DNA of 64,000 nt. Source: JAXGXJ01 sp040772905 (lineage in GTDB: Bacteria > Actinomycetota > Thermoleophilia > RBG-16-64-13). The notes below the pieces were generated by a model. The model did no database searches and was not told the DNA's origin. It saw only the letters and a list, made by a program, of their open reading frames with translations. Each line of letters opens with the position of its first letter. The first letter of the stretch is position 1. The stretch covers positions 62,001 through 126,000 of the forward strand of contig JAXGXJ010000008.1 in NCBI GenBank assembly GCA_040772905.1, read 5' to 3'. Of the stretch, positions 25,657-33,702 are shown in pieces. The position numbers were made by a program, and so were the translations under genes.

Positions 25657-26820
25657 ATGGGATCCAATCCCCTTGTGCAGTTGAGGCAGTACGGACAGAG
25701 TGTGTGGTGCGACGATATCGGTCGCGACATGTTGCTTCGGGGTGATCTTCAGAAGCTCATCGACGAAGACGGAGTGGCGGGGGTGACCTCCAACCCCACC
25801 ATCTTCCACAAGGCCATCACCGCCGGGGACACCTACGACCAGGAGATCGCGGGGCTGGTGGCGGACGGGGCCGGCGACGACGCGGTCATGGAAGCGCTCA
25901 TGATCAAGGACATCGGTCTGGCGGCCGAGCGATTGCGTCCGGTGTACGACCAGACCGCCGGTCTGGACGGCTATGTGAGCATCGAGGTGGCTCCGGGACT
26001 CGCATACGACACTATGGCGACGGAGGCCGACGTGCGCCGCATCCGGGCACTGCTCGACCATCGCAACGTGCTGGTGAAGGTGCCGGCCACCAGCGAGGGC
26101 GTAGCGGCCATCCAGGACCTGGTCGGCCAGGGCTACTCCATCAACGTCACCCTCATCTTCGCTCTGGAGCGCTACCGGGAGGTCATGGAAGCCTACATAG
26201 CCGGGTTGGAGCAACTCGCGGCGCGGCGGGCCGCGGGGGAACAGGTGCCGGCGCTGAGTGACGTCAGGTCGGTGGCCAGCTTCTTCGTCAGCCGTGTCGA
26301 CACCGCGGTGGACAAGCGTCTGGATGCGCTGGCGGCCCAAGCCGAGGTCGAGGGCGACGACCCCTCACCTGTCTTGGCTCTCAAGGGCAAAGCCGCCGTC
26401 GCGAACGCGAAGGAGGCCTACCGGCTCTTCCGCGAGACCTTCTCCGGCCCGCGCTGGGAGGCGCTCGCCCTCAAGGGCGCCAACGTGCAGCGCCCGCTGT
26501 GGGCCAGTACCAGTACCAAGAACCCAGACTACTCCGACATCCTCTACGTGCAGGAACTCATCGGTCCCGACACGGTGAACACCATGCCCCTCAATACCAT
26601 CGCCGCGTATCGCGATCATGGCGCGCCTGCGGAGACGGTCGACAAGGGGCAGGCTGAGGCCCGTACCCATCTGGAGAGGCTGAATTCCTTGGGCATCTCC
26701 ATGGCCGAGGTTACGGCGCAGTTGGAGGAGGAGGGCGTGAAGGCCTTCGTCGATTCGCACGAAGCTCTCCTGGCTGCTCTTGGCGAGAAGCGTCGTGCCC
26801 TCATGCCCGAGAGCAGTTGA
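25657..26820 (+). CDS. tal: Transaldolase
   Basis: Transfers the dihydroxyacetone unit between sugar phosphates through a Schiff base. The 387 residues contain GVTSNPTIFHKAI, SIEVAPGLAYDT, the active-site block NVLVKVPATSEG with the Schiff-base Lys, SINVTLIFALERYREVMEAYI, VASFFVSRVDTAVDKRLD, and WASTSTKNPDYSDILYVQELIGPDTVNTMP. This is the long actinobacterial form. ATG 25657 has GGAGG about 9 bases upstream and follows tkt by 41 bases. The stop overlaps the zwf start (TGATG). Confidence 0.96.
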   Translation: MGSNPLVQLRQYGQSVWCDDIGRDMLLRGDLQKLIDEDGVAGVTSNPTIFHKAITAGDTYDQEIAGLVADGAGDDAVMEALMIKDIGLAAERLRPVYDQTAGLDGYVSIEVAPGLAYDTMATEADVRRIRALLDHRNVLVKVPATSEGVAAIQDLVGQGYSINVTLIFALERYREVMEAYIAGLEQLAARRAAGEQVPALSDVRSVASFFVSRVDTAVDKRLDALAAQAEVEGDDPSPVLALKGKAAVANAKEAYRLFRETFSGPRWEALALKGANVQRPLWASTSTKNPDYSDILYVQELIGPDTVNTMPLNTIAAYRDHGAPAETVDKGQAEARTHLERLNSLGISMAEVTAQLEEEGVKAFVDSHEALLAALGEKRRALMPESS

Positions 26821-28460
26821 TGCCCGACGCGGGTAGACCCAACCCTTTTGCCGAGGGGCTTGAACTGGGGCGGGTGCCGGCCCCGTCGACCCTGGTGATC
26901 TTCGGCACCACGGGCGATCTGACCGCACGTAAGCTGCTGCCGTCTCTGTACATGATGCAAAGAGAGGGCGTCCTTCCGCCCGGCTTCACTCTTGTGGGGT
27001 TCGGCAGACGCCCCTGGGACCACGAGGCTTTTCGGGACTACGTGCGTGAGGCCTTGGCGCGGAGCCTGGGTGACGAGTTGGATGCCGAGGTGTGGGAGGG
27101 TTTCGGGGCCTCATTGTTCTTCGCCGAGGGCAACTTCGACGATCCCGCCGCGTACGAACGGTTGGCACTCCTGCTCGACGAGTTGGACGAGCGGCGGGTG
27201 CATTCGGGCAACCGTCTGTACTACTTGGCGGCGCCGCCCAGTGCGTATCCCGACATCATCGACGGCTTGGGGCGGGCCGGTCTGGGGAGATCGACCCAGG
27301 GCGCAGACGACAGTGAGCGCGCGGGTTGGGCCCGGATAGTGGTGGAGAAGCCGTTCGGCCACGACCGTCGGTCGGCGGCGGAGCTCAACCGACGCCTGCA
27401 CCGCTGGTTCCGCGAAGACCAGGTGTTCCGCATCGATCACTATCTGGGCAAGGAGACCGTGCAGAACATCCTGGTGTTCCGCTTGGCCAACGGCATCTTC
27501 GAGCCGGTGTGGAACCGGCAGTGGGTGGATCACGTGCAGATCACCGTGGCCGAGGACCTTGGGGTGGGCCAGCGGGGTGCCTACTTCGAGGAGACGGGCA
27601 ACACCCGGGACATGGTGCAGAACCATCTGCTGCAGCTGTTGGCGCTGGTGGCCATGGAGCCGCCCACCTCGTTCGAGCCCGACGCTGTACGCGACGAGCG
27701 GGCGCGTGTGTTGCGCGCGCTGCGCCCGCTGGAGTTGTCCGGCCCTGGGGTGGGTGTGGTGCGGGGTCAGTACACGGCGGGTTTCGCAGGCGGCGACCCC
27801 GTGCCCGGCTATCGTGAGGAGGAAGAGGTGGCCCCGGATTCGCGCGTGGAGACCTACGTGGCCATGCGCGTGTTCATCGAGAGTTGGCGCTGGGCGGGGG
27901 TGCCTTTCTACCTGCGTGCCGGGAAGCGTCTGCCTCGTCGTGTGACCGAGATCGCCATAGAGTTCAAACGGCCACCGCTGCCTCTGCTGAGGGGCGATCC
28001 GGCTCGAGAGCCGGAGGCGAACGTATTGACTCTCCGCATCCAGCCCGATGAGGGAATCAGTCTGAAGGTGGGCTCCAAGCTGCCCGGCCAGGCCCTCGAC
28101 ATCAGGCCGGTGCACATGGATTTCCGCTACGGCACCTCGTTCGGTCGCCGCTCCCCCGAGGCGTACGAGCGCCTGCTGCTGGACAGCCTCTTGGGCGATT
28201 CCACCCTGTTCAGCCGAGAGGACGGGGTCGACGCGGCCTGGCGTTTCGTCGACCCGCTGTTGGAAGCCTGGGCCGATGTGGATGAGAAGCAGCAGCAGGA
28301 AGCGGCTCACCAGGCCGGTCGGGGAGAGCGGGCCACTCCCGGCGCGGGTGAGGGAGCGGACGACTCGTTGCCACTCAGCTTCTATCCGGCCGGCACCTGG
28401 GGACCCGACGAAGCCGCCAGGCTGCTGGCCCGGGACGGCAGGACCTGGAGACGGTTGTGA
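26820..28460 (+). CDS. zwf: Glucose-6-phosphate 1-dehydrogenase
   Basis: Oxidises glucose 6-phosphate to 6-phosphogluconolactone, making NADPH. It has 546 residues. FGTTGDLTARKLLPSLY is the nucleotide-binding loop; VVEKPFGHD and FRIDHYLGKETVQN (with the substrate-binding HYLGKE) are intact, and FYLRAGKRLPRR lies toward the C-terminus. ATG 26820 directly follows the tal stop; TTG 26817 is a less likely start. About 30 residues near 490-520 are Ala/Gly/Glu-rich and lie beyond the usual core. Its product feeds pgl, and OpcA encoded next is its assembly factor in related bacteria. Confidence 0.96.
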   Translation: MPDAGRPNPFAEGLELGRVPAPSTLVIFGTTGDLTARKLLPSLYMMQREGVLPPGFTLVGFGRRPWDHEAFRDYVREALARSLGDELDAEVWEGFGASLFFAEGNFDDPAAYERLALLLDELDERRVHSGNRLYYLAAPPSAYPDIIDGLGRAGLGRSTQGADDSERAGWARIVVEKPFGHDRRSAAELNRRLHRWFREDQVFRIDHYLGKETVQNILVFRLANGIFEPVWNRQWVDHVQITVAEDLGVGQRGAYFEETGNTRDMVQNHLLQLLALVAMEPPTSFEPDAVRDERARVLRALRPLELSGPGVGVVRGQYTAGFAGGDPVPGYREEEEVAPDSRVETYVAMRVFIESWRWAGVPFYLRAGKRLPRRVTEIAIEFKRPPLPLLRGDPAREPEANVLTLRIQPDEGISLKVGSKLPGQALDIRPVHMDFRYGTSFGRRSPEAYERLLLDSLLGDSTLFSREDGVDAAWRFVDPLLEAWADVDEKQQQEAAHQAGRGERATPGAGEGADDSLPLSFYPAGTWGPDEAARLLARDGRTWRRL

Positions 28461-29764
28461 CGAAAGGCGCGTTGAGTGGGCCGCCCGGGAGCGGGCGAGT
28501 GGTCCCGCTGCGCGAGGCCGAGCATGAGCTGCGCATGGCGTGGCGGGCGCTCGATGACTTCTCTCGCCGAGAGCACGGCGAGGGCATGTTGCGACTGCGC
28601 GAAGTCAACCTGGTGGTGATGTGCAGGGAGGAGGACCTTGCCGTCGTGCAACGCACGGCCACTCTCATCACCCGGGAACATCCCGCTCGTGTGTTGGTGG
28701 TGGTCGACACGGCCGGGGCGACAGAGGCGGCGCCCGCCGCCGCGGGTGCGGCTGAGGGTGGTCGGCAAAGTACGGCGTCCATCGTCACGGCATGTCTGGT
28801 GGATCAGTCCTCCGGGCATCACGTGTGCTCGGAGGAGGTGCTCATCAGGAGTGGGGAAGGCGACCGCAGGGCCCTTCGTGCCGCGGTGCTTCAGCTCCTG
28901 GTGCAGGATGTGCCGGTGGTGGGTTGGTGGTTCGGAGATGTCTCGAACGATCTCACGGGTCTCGAGTGGCTCTCCGGCATCTGCGACCAGGTGGTCACCG
29001 ACCTTTCCCAGGCGCATGATCCGGGGATAGGTATCCGCACGCTGGCTTCGCTGGCAGGGGAGGGCGAGGCGTGGCTGAGGGACCTGGAATGGTCACGCAT
29101 CACGCGCTGGCGTGTGTTGACCGCGGAACTCTTCGGACAGGCGGAGAACTTGAACGCCCTCTCCGGTCGTGTCCGGGTGACAGTGGAACAGCACCTGGCG
29201 CCTGTGCAGGCTCTTCTGTATGGGGCATGGTTCTGCTCCCGCCTGGGATTGAGTGCGAGCCCGCAAGGGTGGTGGACCCGAGATGATGCGTTGTGTCTGG
29301 AACTGCGGCGCTCGACCACGGCGGAAGAAGGGCCGGGGGGTGCCGGGGGGTCCGGAGACGAGGCCGCCGCACCTCACGTGGAGTCGACGCGGCTGCTGCT
29401 CGAGGTGGTGCCCGTGGACGCGGCGGGTCGTGAGCACAGAGGACTTGTGAACATCCGCATCCGGTCGGACGCGATGACTGGCGGTGAAGACCAGCTCTGC
29501 ACAGATGCCGGCCGGCGTATAGACCTGGAGCGCAGCCCGCTCAGTCGCGTGTGTTCAGCGCGGGTGGCGGGCGAGGGGACGGAGATGATGGTCAAGTCGG
29601 TGCAGGTGGGCGATGACGAGGACTTCGTGCATATGGGCCGGGTCATCGACACGCCCTCGGGGGACGGTGTGTTCCACGCCACTCTGTCACACGCGGCCGA
29701 GATGGTGGCTGCCCGGGGTTTCGGACAGTCCACCTGGTCTTCCACTCACGCCGGTCGACGCTAG
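28457..29764 (+). CDS. opcA: Glucose-6-phosphate dehydrogenase assembly protein OpcA
   Basis: OpcA is needed for full activity of G6PDH in Actinomycetota and cyanobacteria and is usually encoded right after zwf, as here (GTGA overlap). The 435 residues include VNLVVMCREEDLAV, HPARVLVVVD, the block VLQLLVQDVPVVGWWFGDV and DLEWSRITRWRVLTAELF, all typical of the family. Two low-complexity inserts interrupt it: an Ala/Gly stretch near residues 88-101 carrying the palindrome GGCGGC-GCCC-GCCGCC, and GPGGAGGSGDEAAA near 295. Confidence 0.92.
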   Translation: MTKGALSGPPGSGRVVPLREAEHELRMAWRALDDFSRREHGEGMLRLREVNLVVMCREEDLAVVQRTATLITREHPARVLVVVDTAGATEAAPAAAGAAEGGRQSTASIVTACLVDQSSGHHVCSEEVLIRSGEGDRRALRAAVLQLLVQDVPVVGWWFGDVSNDLTGLEWLSGICDQVVTDLSQAHDPGIGIRTLASLAGEGEAWLRDLEWSRITRWRVLTAELFGQAENLNALSGRVRVTVEQHLAPVQALLYGAWFCSRLGLSASPQGWWTRDDALCLELRRSTTAEEGPGGAGGSGDEAAAPHVESTRLLLEVVPVDAAGREHRGLVNIRIRSDAMTGGEDQLCTDAGRRIDLERSPLSRVCSARVAGEGTEMMVKSVQVGDDEDFVHMGRVIDTPSGDGVFHATLSHAAEMVAARGFGQSTWSSTHAGRR

Positions 29765-29782
29765 ACGCCGCGGAGGTGGCGG

Positions 29783-30649
29783 ATGATCCATGTGCGACCC
29801 GATGCTGAAGGTGTGACCGACGCCGCCCTTCGTGTGGTGAAGGCCGTCCTGAGCGGACGGGCCCGGCGCGGCGCGGGCCCGGTCCGCTTGGTGCTGAGCG
29901 GAGGCAGGACTCCGCAGGCACTCTATCGCCGTCTCAGCCTCTGCGGCGAGGACGAAGTGCCCTGGTCCCGGCTGCAGCTCTTCTGGGGTGACGAGCGTTG
30001 CGTGTCCAAGATCGACCCTCGCAGCAACTACGGGATGGTCCGCGCCGCCGGACTGCTCGACCGCCCGCTGAGAGGGGTCTACGCCATGCCGGGCGAGCTG
30101 CCTCCGCCAGAGGGTGCTCTCCAGTACGAACGAGACCTGCGCGCGGTGTTCCCTGACGGATCGCCTTGCTTCGATCTGACCATCCTGGGCTTGGGGGCCG
30201 ACGGGCACATCGCGTCGCTGCTCCCCGGCTCATCCGACCTGGCTGCGACCGATCGCTGGGTGGTAGCGACCGAGGAGTACCAGGGGACCCGTCGCCTGAG
30301 TCTCACCCTGCCTGTGCTGGCTTCCTCCTGCCACGTGCTGTTCCTGGTGACGGGGGAGGACAAAGCCGAGGCTGTCAGGGCAGTTCTGGGCGGCGCCTCT
30401 GCCGCGGGGGGGTCACCGAGCCCCGCTCGGGCGTTGCTGGACCTCATCGGGGCGCGCGCCGAGCGGCGCGCGCCTCCGCCATCCCCAGGCCCAAGGTGTC
30501 CTGGCTGCTCGACGAGGCCGCCGCCGGGCCGCCTACCACACTCGGGCCGTCCGCCGCCGCCGGGCCGTCCGCCGGAGCAGTCGCGGTGCCTTCGCTTGAC
30601 GGAGTTCCGCGACGCCGGTACGGTACGGGAGTGGACACATCACCAGTGA
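29783..30649 (+). CDS. pgl: 6-Phosphogluconolactonase, conserved C-terminus out of frame
   Basis: Hydrolyses 6-phosphogluconolactone after zwf. Residues 1-223 match the family: LSGGRTPQALYRRL, WSRLQLFWGDERCV, SNYGMVRAAGLLD, FDLTILGLGADGHIASLLPG and VLFLVTGEDKAEAV. After about base 30450 the frame turns into a Pro/Arg-rich tail. The expected ending (IPRPKVSWLLDEAAA) is read one base back, in the frame running to a stop at 30678. A single missing base within 30451-30475 would explain this. That interval is a perfect 10-bp palindrome, a classic place for sequencing error or real slippage. The gene is either mis-sequenced or recently broken at its end. Confidence 0.85.
   Translation: MIHVRPDAEGVTDAALRVVKAVLSGRARRGAGPVRLVLSGGRTPQALYRRLSLCGEDEVPWSRLQLFWGDERCVSKIDPRSNYGMVRAAGLLDRPLRGVYAMPGELPPPEGALQYERDLRAVFPDGSPCFDLTILGLGADGHIASLLPGSSDLAATDRWVVATEEYQGTRRLSLTLPVLASSCHVLFLVTGEDKAEAVRAVLGGASAAGGSPSPARALLDLIGARAERRAPPPSPGPRCPGCSTRPPPGRLPHSGRPPPPGRPPEQSRCLRLTEFRDAGTVREWTHHQ
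30451..30474 (+). repeat. Perfect 10-bp palindromic hairpin in pgl at the frameshift
   Basis: GGCGCGCGCC, loop GAGC, GGCGCGCGCC. The arms are themselves self-complementary, so this is both an inverted and a direct repeat. It coincides with the switch of pgl reading frame. Confidence 0.85.
30596..30624 (+). promoter_or_regulatory. Promoter for pyrR
   Basis: TTGACG (30596-30601), a 17-base spacer and TACGGT (30619-30624) fit a housekeeping sigma promoter. Transcription would start near 30631, about 30 bases before the pyrR ATG. The promoter lies inside the frameshifted tail of pgl. No PyrR-type hairpin is visible in the leader. Confidence 0.55.
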
Positions 30650-30661
30650 AGACGGAGACGC

Positions 30662-31243
30662 ATGGCCCTCGACAGTAACGACAGCGGCCGCAAGGCCAAG
30701 GTCCTCATGGACAGCGACCAGATCGGCCGCACGTTGGCGCGCATGACGCACGAGATAGCCGAGCAGGCGCCGCAACTGTCCGGACTGGCGCTGGTGGGCA
30801 TCCAGCGCCGCGGCGTGGAACTCGCCGCGCGGCTGGCCCAGCTCATAGAGTCGTTCTACGGCGTGCGCCCGCCGACAGGGGCCATAGACATCACCTTCTA
30901 TCGCGACGACCTCGACACCCGGGCCGGCGCCCCGGGCGCCGGCCAGTACGAGCAACCGGTGGTGCATTCCACCGCCATCCCCTTTGACATCAACCAGAAG
31001 ACCATCCTGCTGGTGGACGACGTGCTCTACACGGGCAGAAGCATCCGTGCCGCCATCGACGTGCTGTTCGACTACGGCCGGCCGGCCGCGGTCCGTCTGG
31101 CGGTGCTGGTGGACCGGGGCCACCGCGAGGTGCCCATCCGGCCCGACTACGTGGGCAAGAACGTGCCCACCAGTCGCAGTGAGCAGGTGGTGGTCCATCT
31201 GGTCGAGACCGACGGGGTGGACGAGGTGGCCATAGAGGAGTAG
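30662..31243 (+). CDS. pyrR: Pyrimidine regulator / uracil phosphoribosyltransferase PyrR
   Basis: RNA-binding regulator that senses UMP/UTP and binds a conserved hairpin in pyr leaders; also has uracil phosphoribosyltransferase activity. The 193 residues have the PRPP motif VDDVLYTG at 118-125, IQRRGVELAARLAQ, DITFYRDDLD, YGRPAAVRLAVLVDRGHREVPIRPDYVGKNVPTS. All match PyrR. An 11-residue Gly/Ala insert (about 87-97) after DLDT replaces a short acidic loop and is built on a perfect 10-bp palindrome. Three candidate binding sites occur in this window, before pyrB, pyrC and carB. Confidence 0.95.
   Translation: MALDSNDSGRKAKVLMDSDQIGRTLARMTHEIAEQAPQLSGLALVGIQRRGVELAARLAQLIESFYGVRPPTGAIDITFYRDDLDTRAGAPGAGQYEQPVVHSTAIPFDINQKTILLVDDVLYTGRSIRAAIDVLFDYGRPAAVRLAVLVDRGHREVPIRPDYVGKNVPTSRSEQVVVHLVETDGVDEVAIEE
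30922..30944 (+). repeat. Perfect 10-bp inverted repeat inside pyrR
   Basis: GGCCGGCGCC, 3-base spacer CCG, GGCGCCGGCC. It encodes AGAPGAG in a loop between two conserved strands and keeps the reading frame. Confidence 0.85.
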
Positions 31244-31278
31244 GCCGGGTTGTGCTGGAGTCGCCGTCGAGGGCGCGA

Positions 31279-31284
31279 TACAAT
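31279..31284 (+). promoter_or_regulatory. -10 element for pyrB
   Basis: TACAAT fits a -10 box, placing the start near 31291, ten bases before the PyrR-type hairpin. No good -35 box was found at the expected distance, so the promoter may be weak or activator-dependent. pyrB would then be transcribed separately from pyrR. Confidence 0.5.
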
Positions 31285-31300
31285 CCGGCGAGAACGTGAA

Positions 31301-31331
31301 CCTTTTAAACGTGTCCGGTGAGGCCGAAAGG
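31301..31331 (+). promoter_or_regulatory. PyrR-binding leader hairpin before pyrB
   Basis: CCTTT (31301-31305) pairs with AAAGG (31327-31331) around a loop containing GTCCGGTGAGGCCG, close to the PyrR binding-loop consensus (TCCnGnGAGGY). The 3' arm AAAGG(G) is also the only plausible Shine-Dalgarno sequence, about 8 bases before the pyrB ATG. PyrR bound with UMP would be expected to hold this arm paired and block translation, the mode described for mycobacterial PyrR. Near-identical copies precede pyrC and carB. Confidence 0.82.
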
Positions 31332-31339
31332 GTAACGGT

Positions 31340-32260
31340 ATGCACCTCATCTCCATCGACGATCTCAGTGCAGCCGAGATCGAGAACCTCTTCAAGCTGA
31401 GTGACGGCTTCCTCGAGATCGCCTCGCGACCCATCAAGAAGGTCCCGACCTTGCGCGGCCGCACCATCATCAACGTCTTCCTGGAGCCGTCGACGCGCAC
31501 ACAATCGTCGTTCGAGTTGGCCGGGAAGCGTCTCTCCGCCGACGTGATCAACATCAAGGGCTCGTCCTCCAGCGTTTCGAAGGGGGAGAGTCTCAAAGAC
31601 ACCATCCTCACGCTGGAGAGCTACCGGCCCGACATCATCGTCATGCGCCATCCGCAGGTGGGCGCGTCGCGCATGGCCACGCGGTACACAGCTGCTTCCG
31701 TGGTGAACGCCGGCGACGGTACCGGCGAGCATCCCACCCAGTGCCTGCTCGACCTCTACAGCCTGCGCAGGGTCTACGGCGACATGAGCGGGCTGAAGGT
31801 GGCCATAGTGGGCGACATCCTGCGCAGCCGGGTGGCTCGCTCCGACCTGTTCGGCTTCCGCAAGATGGGCATGGACGTCCGTCTCGTGGGTCCGCCCACG
31901 CTCATCCCGCCGGGCATCGAGTACTGGGACGTGCCCATCTACCACGACCTCGCGGCCTTGGAGGACGTGGACGTGATCTATCTGCTGCGCATGCAGTTGG
32001 AGCGGGCCAAGGGCAAAGTGCCGCCGGTCCCGTCGCTGCGCGAGTACAGCCGGGTGTGGGGAGTGTCGCCCTATCGGCTGAAGCCGGGTCAGCGGGTCAT
32101 GCATCCTGGGCCCATCAACAGGGGTGTGGAGCTCTCAGACGACCTCGCCGATGACGATCGGGCGCTCATCCTGCATCAAGTGGAATCGGGACTGGCCATC
32201 CGCATGGCCATCCTCTACCAGTGTCTGGCGGCAAGCCTAAGCGACGAGGCCGGAGCCTGA
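31340..32260 (+). CDS. pyrB: Aspartate carbamoyltransferase catalytic subunit
   Basis: Joins carbamoyl phosphate and aspartate, the committed step of pyrimidine synthesis. The 306 residues have the carbamoyl-phosphate motif STRT in FLEPSTRTQSSFELAGKRL, SSSSVSKGESLKDT, the HPQVGAS block, GDGTGEHPTQCLLDLYSL (Lys/His loop region), VGDILRSRVARS and VMHPGPINRGVE. No pyrI regulatory subunit is nearby, as usual for the class with PyrR control. A 132-base gap separates it from the OsmC gene. Confidence 0.96.
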   Translation: MHLISIDDLSAAEIENLFKLSDGFLEIASRPIKKVPTLRGRTIINVFLEPSTRTQSSFELAGKRLSADVINIKGSSSSVSKGESLKDTILTLESYRPDIIVMRHPQVGASRMATRYTAASVVNAGDGTGEHPTQCLLDLYSLRRVYGDMSGLKVAIVGDILRSRVARSDLFGFRKMGMDVRLVGPPTLIPPGIEYWDVPIYHDLAALEDVDVIYLLRMQLERAKGKVPPVPSLREYSRVWGVSPYRLKPGQRVMHPGPINRGVELSDDLADDDRALILHQVESGLAIRMAILYQCLAASLSDEAGA

Positions 32261-32271
32261 GAGAGGCGGCG

Positions 32272-32287
32272 CCGGGGGCGTCCCCGG
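32272..32287 (+). terminator. Possible GC-rich terminator after pyrB
   Basis: CCGGGG, loop GCGT, CCCCGG forms a 6-bp stem 12 bases after the pyrB stop. No U-tract follows, so intrinsic termination would be weak. Confidence 0.3.
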
Positions 32288-32361
32288 GTGCGCGGTGGGG
32301 GCGCGGCTCGTTTGGAGGCCGGGATGGAGTGGGTAAGCCCGTGAGGACGCACAGATGAGAC

Positions 32362-32377
32362 CTCGCCCTGGGGCGAG
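32362..32377 (+). promoter_or_regulatory. Hairpin abutting the OsmC gene ribosome binding site
   Basis: CTCGCCC, loop TG, GGGCGAG is a perfect 7-bp stem whose 3' edge touches the AGGAGG of the next gene. It could hinder or present the Shine-Dalgarno sequence and so tune translation. The role is inference. Confidence 0.4.
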
Positions 32378-32392
32378 AGGAGGTGGAAGGTC

Positions 32393-32815
32393 ATGCCGGT
32401 GAGGAAGTCACAGGCCACGTGGAACGGGACTCTCAAAGAGGGCCAAGGCACCATGAGGTTGGCCAGCGGTTTGTACGAGGGTCCCTACACCTTCTCCTCG
32501 CGCTTCGAAGAGGCGGCCGGGACCAATCCTGAGGAGCTCATCGGGGCTGCGCATGCCGGCTGCTTCTCGATGTTCCTGGCGGCGTTGCTGGATGAGAAGG
32601 GGTATCGGGCGGAGCGCATCCACACCACGGCCGCCGTCCATCTGGGTGCGGGTCCGACAATCAAGAGGATCGATCTAGACAGCGAGGCCACGGTATCCGG
32701 CGTGGGGGAGACGGAGTTCCAGGAGTTGGCCGCGCAGGCCAAGGCTGGGTGTCCCGTCTCGAAAGCGCTGGCCGCCGTGCCCGAGATCACTTTGAAGGCC
32801 CGCCTGGTTGAGTAG
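32393..32815 (+). CDS. OsmC/Ohr-family peroxiredoxin-like protein
   Basis: Thiol peroxidase that reduces organic hydroperoxides in the family. The 140 residues carry the two catalytic cysteines, C57 in GAAHAGCFSMFLAALL and C120 in KAGCPVSKAL, plus the NPEEL block. It resembles OsmC proper (about 140 residues). A strong AGGAGG precedes ATG 32393. It is unrelated to pyrimidine synthesis yet lies within the pyr locus; a second peroxidase is encoded 4 kb on (36787), so this region also has an oxidant-defence theme. Confidence 0.93.
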   Translation: MPVRKSQATWNGTLKEGQGTMRLASGLYEGPYTFSSRFEEAAGTNPEELIGAAHAGCFSMFLAALLDEKGYRAERIHTTAAVHLGAGPTIKRIDLDSEATVSGVGETEFQELAAQAKAGCPVSKALAAVPEITLKARLVE

Positions 32816-33569
32816 CCTGCCGTTGGAGCATGCGCCTGACGGGCGGGCGGTCTCTGTGCGTGTGAGTGCCCGTGCCAGGAAAGTCCGTCTGGTGATGCAT
32901 CAGCGCCACGGCCTCGAGGTGGTGGTACCCCGTGGGTTCGATCAGAGCCGCCTCCCCGCTATCCTCGAGGAGAAACGCGACTGGCTCGATAGAGCGTGGC
33001 GGCGGGTAGACGAGCATCAGCGCCGCCTGGAGGCGGAACCGCCGCGTCTGCCACGACGCATCGTGTTGCCCGCTCTGGGGCGGGAATGGGAAGTGGAGTA
33101 TCGGCGGGGCGCCGCTCGAGCCTCGGTCCGCGAGAGCGGAGGGCGTCTGCTCGTCACCGGTGCGGGCCAAGACCCTGAGGCAGTCCGTGCGGCGCTCTGT
33201 CGCTGGCTGAGCCGCAAGGCGAGGATGGAACTCGTCCCGTGGCTCGCCCGGCTGGGTGACGGTCGCGGGCTCTGCTTCACGCGTGTTGCCATCCGCCAGC
33301 AGAAGAGTCGTTGGGGGAGTTGCTCGCGCGCGAAGACCATCTCGCTGAACGCGCGGCTTCTCTTCCTGCCCCCGCCTCTGGTGGAGTACGTCCTACTCCA
33401 CGAACTCTGTCATCTTTCTCATCTGGATCACTCGCCCCGCTTCTGGCGTACGCTGGAGAAGCACAGCCCGGAATGGCGCGAGCTTCGCGCAGCGCTCCGC
33501 GAAGCTGACCGCTGGGTGCCGACGTGGCTCGATCATGCGGCGCTGCCGTTCGTGCACGAAAACGGGTGA
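32808..33569 (+). CDS. YgjP/SprT-like zinc metalloprotease domain protein
   Basis: 253-residue protein of the YgjP-like (DUF45, M48-related) family. HELCH at 198-202 with a further His in HLSHLDHSPRFW forms the zinc site; RQQKSRWGSCS and LNARLLFLPPPLVEYV upstream are family hallmarks. Substrates are unknown; in other bacteria such genes accompany restriction or stress genes. The proposed TTG start overlaps the OsmC gene by 8 bases; a later GTG (32857) is possible. It is probably co-transcribed with the OsmC gene. Confidence 0.87.
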   Translation: MSSLPLEHAPDGRAVSVRVSARARKVRLVMHQRHGLEVVVPRGFDQSRLPAILEEKRDWLDRAWRRVDEHQRRLEAEPPRLPRRIVLPALGREWEVEYRRGAARASVRESGGRLLVTGAGQDPEAVRAALCRWLSRKARMELVPWLARLGDGRGLCFTRVAIRQQKSRWGSCSRAKTISLNARLLFLPPPLVEYVLLHELCHLSHLDHSPRFWRTLEKHSPEWRELRAALREADRWVPTWLDHAALPFVHENG

Positions 33570-33627
33570 CCCGACGCGGGCGGAGGTCCGCGACTTGGGC
33601 GGAGGTCCGCAAGAGGTCGGGTCGCGA

Positions 33628-33657
33628 TTGCACCCCTCGTGGCATCCGCGTTACCAT
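33628..33657 (+). promoter_or_regulatory. Promoter for pyrC
   Basis: TTGCAC (33628-33633), an 18-base spacer and TACCAT (33652-33657). The predicted start, 7 bases on, is the first base of the PyrR-type hairpin. The same arrangement, including the string GCGTTACCAT, recurs before carB. Confidence 0.62.
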
Positions 33658-33664
33658 GAGTAGA

Positions 33665-33694
33665 CCTTTAAACGAGTCCAGTGAGACCGAAAGG
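33665..33694 (+). promoter_or_regulatory. PyrR-binding leader hairpin before pyrC
   Basis: CCTTT (33665-33669) pairs with AAAGG (33690-33694); the loop holds GTCCAGTGAGACCG, matching the PyrR loop consensus. AAAGG lies 8 bases before ATG 33703 and serves as its Shine-Dalgarno sequence, so PyrR binding should repress translation. Confidence 0.82.
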
Positions 33695-33702
33695 AACCGT
33701 GG

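Noticed and set aside
30631..30661. PyrR-binding site in the pyrR leader
   Set aside because: CACCAGTGAAGACGGAGACG loosely resembles the loop, but the flanking CCTTT/AAAGG stem is absent.
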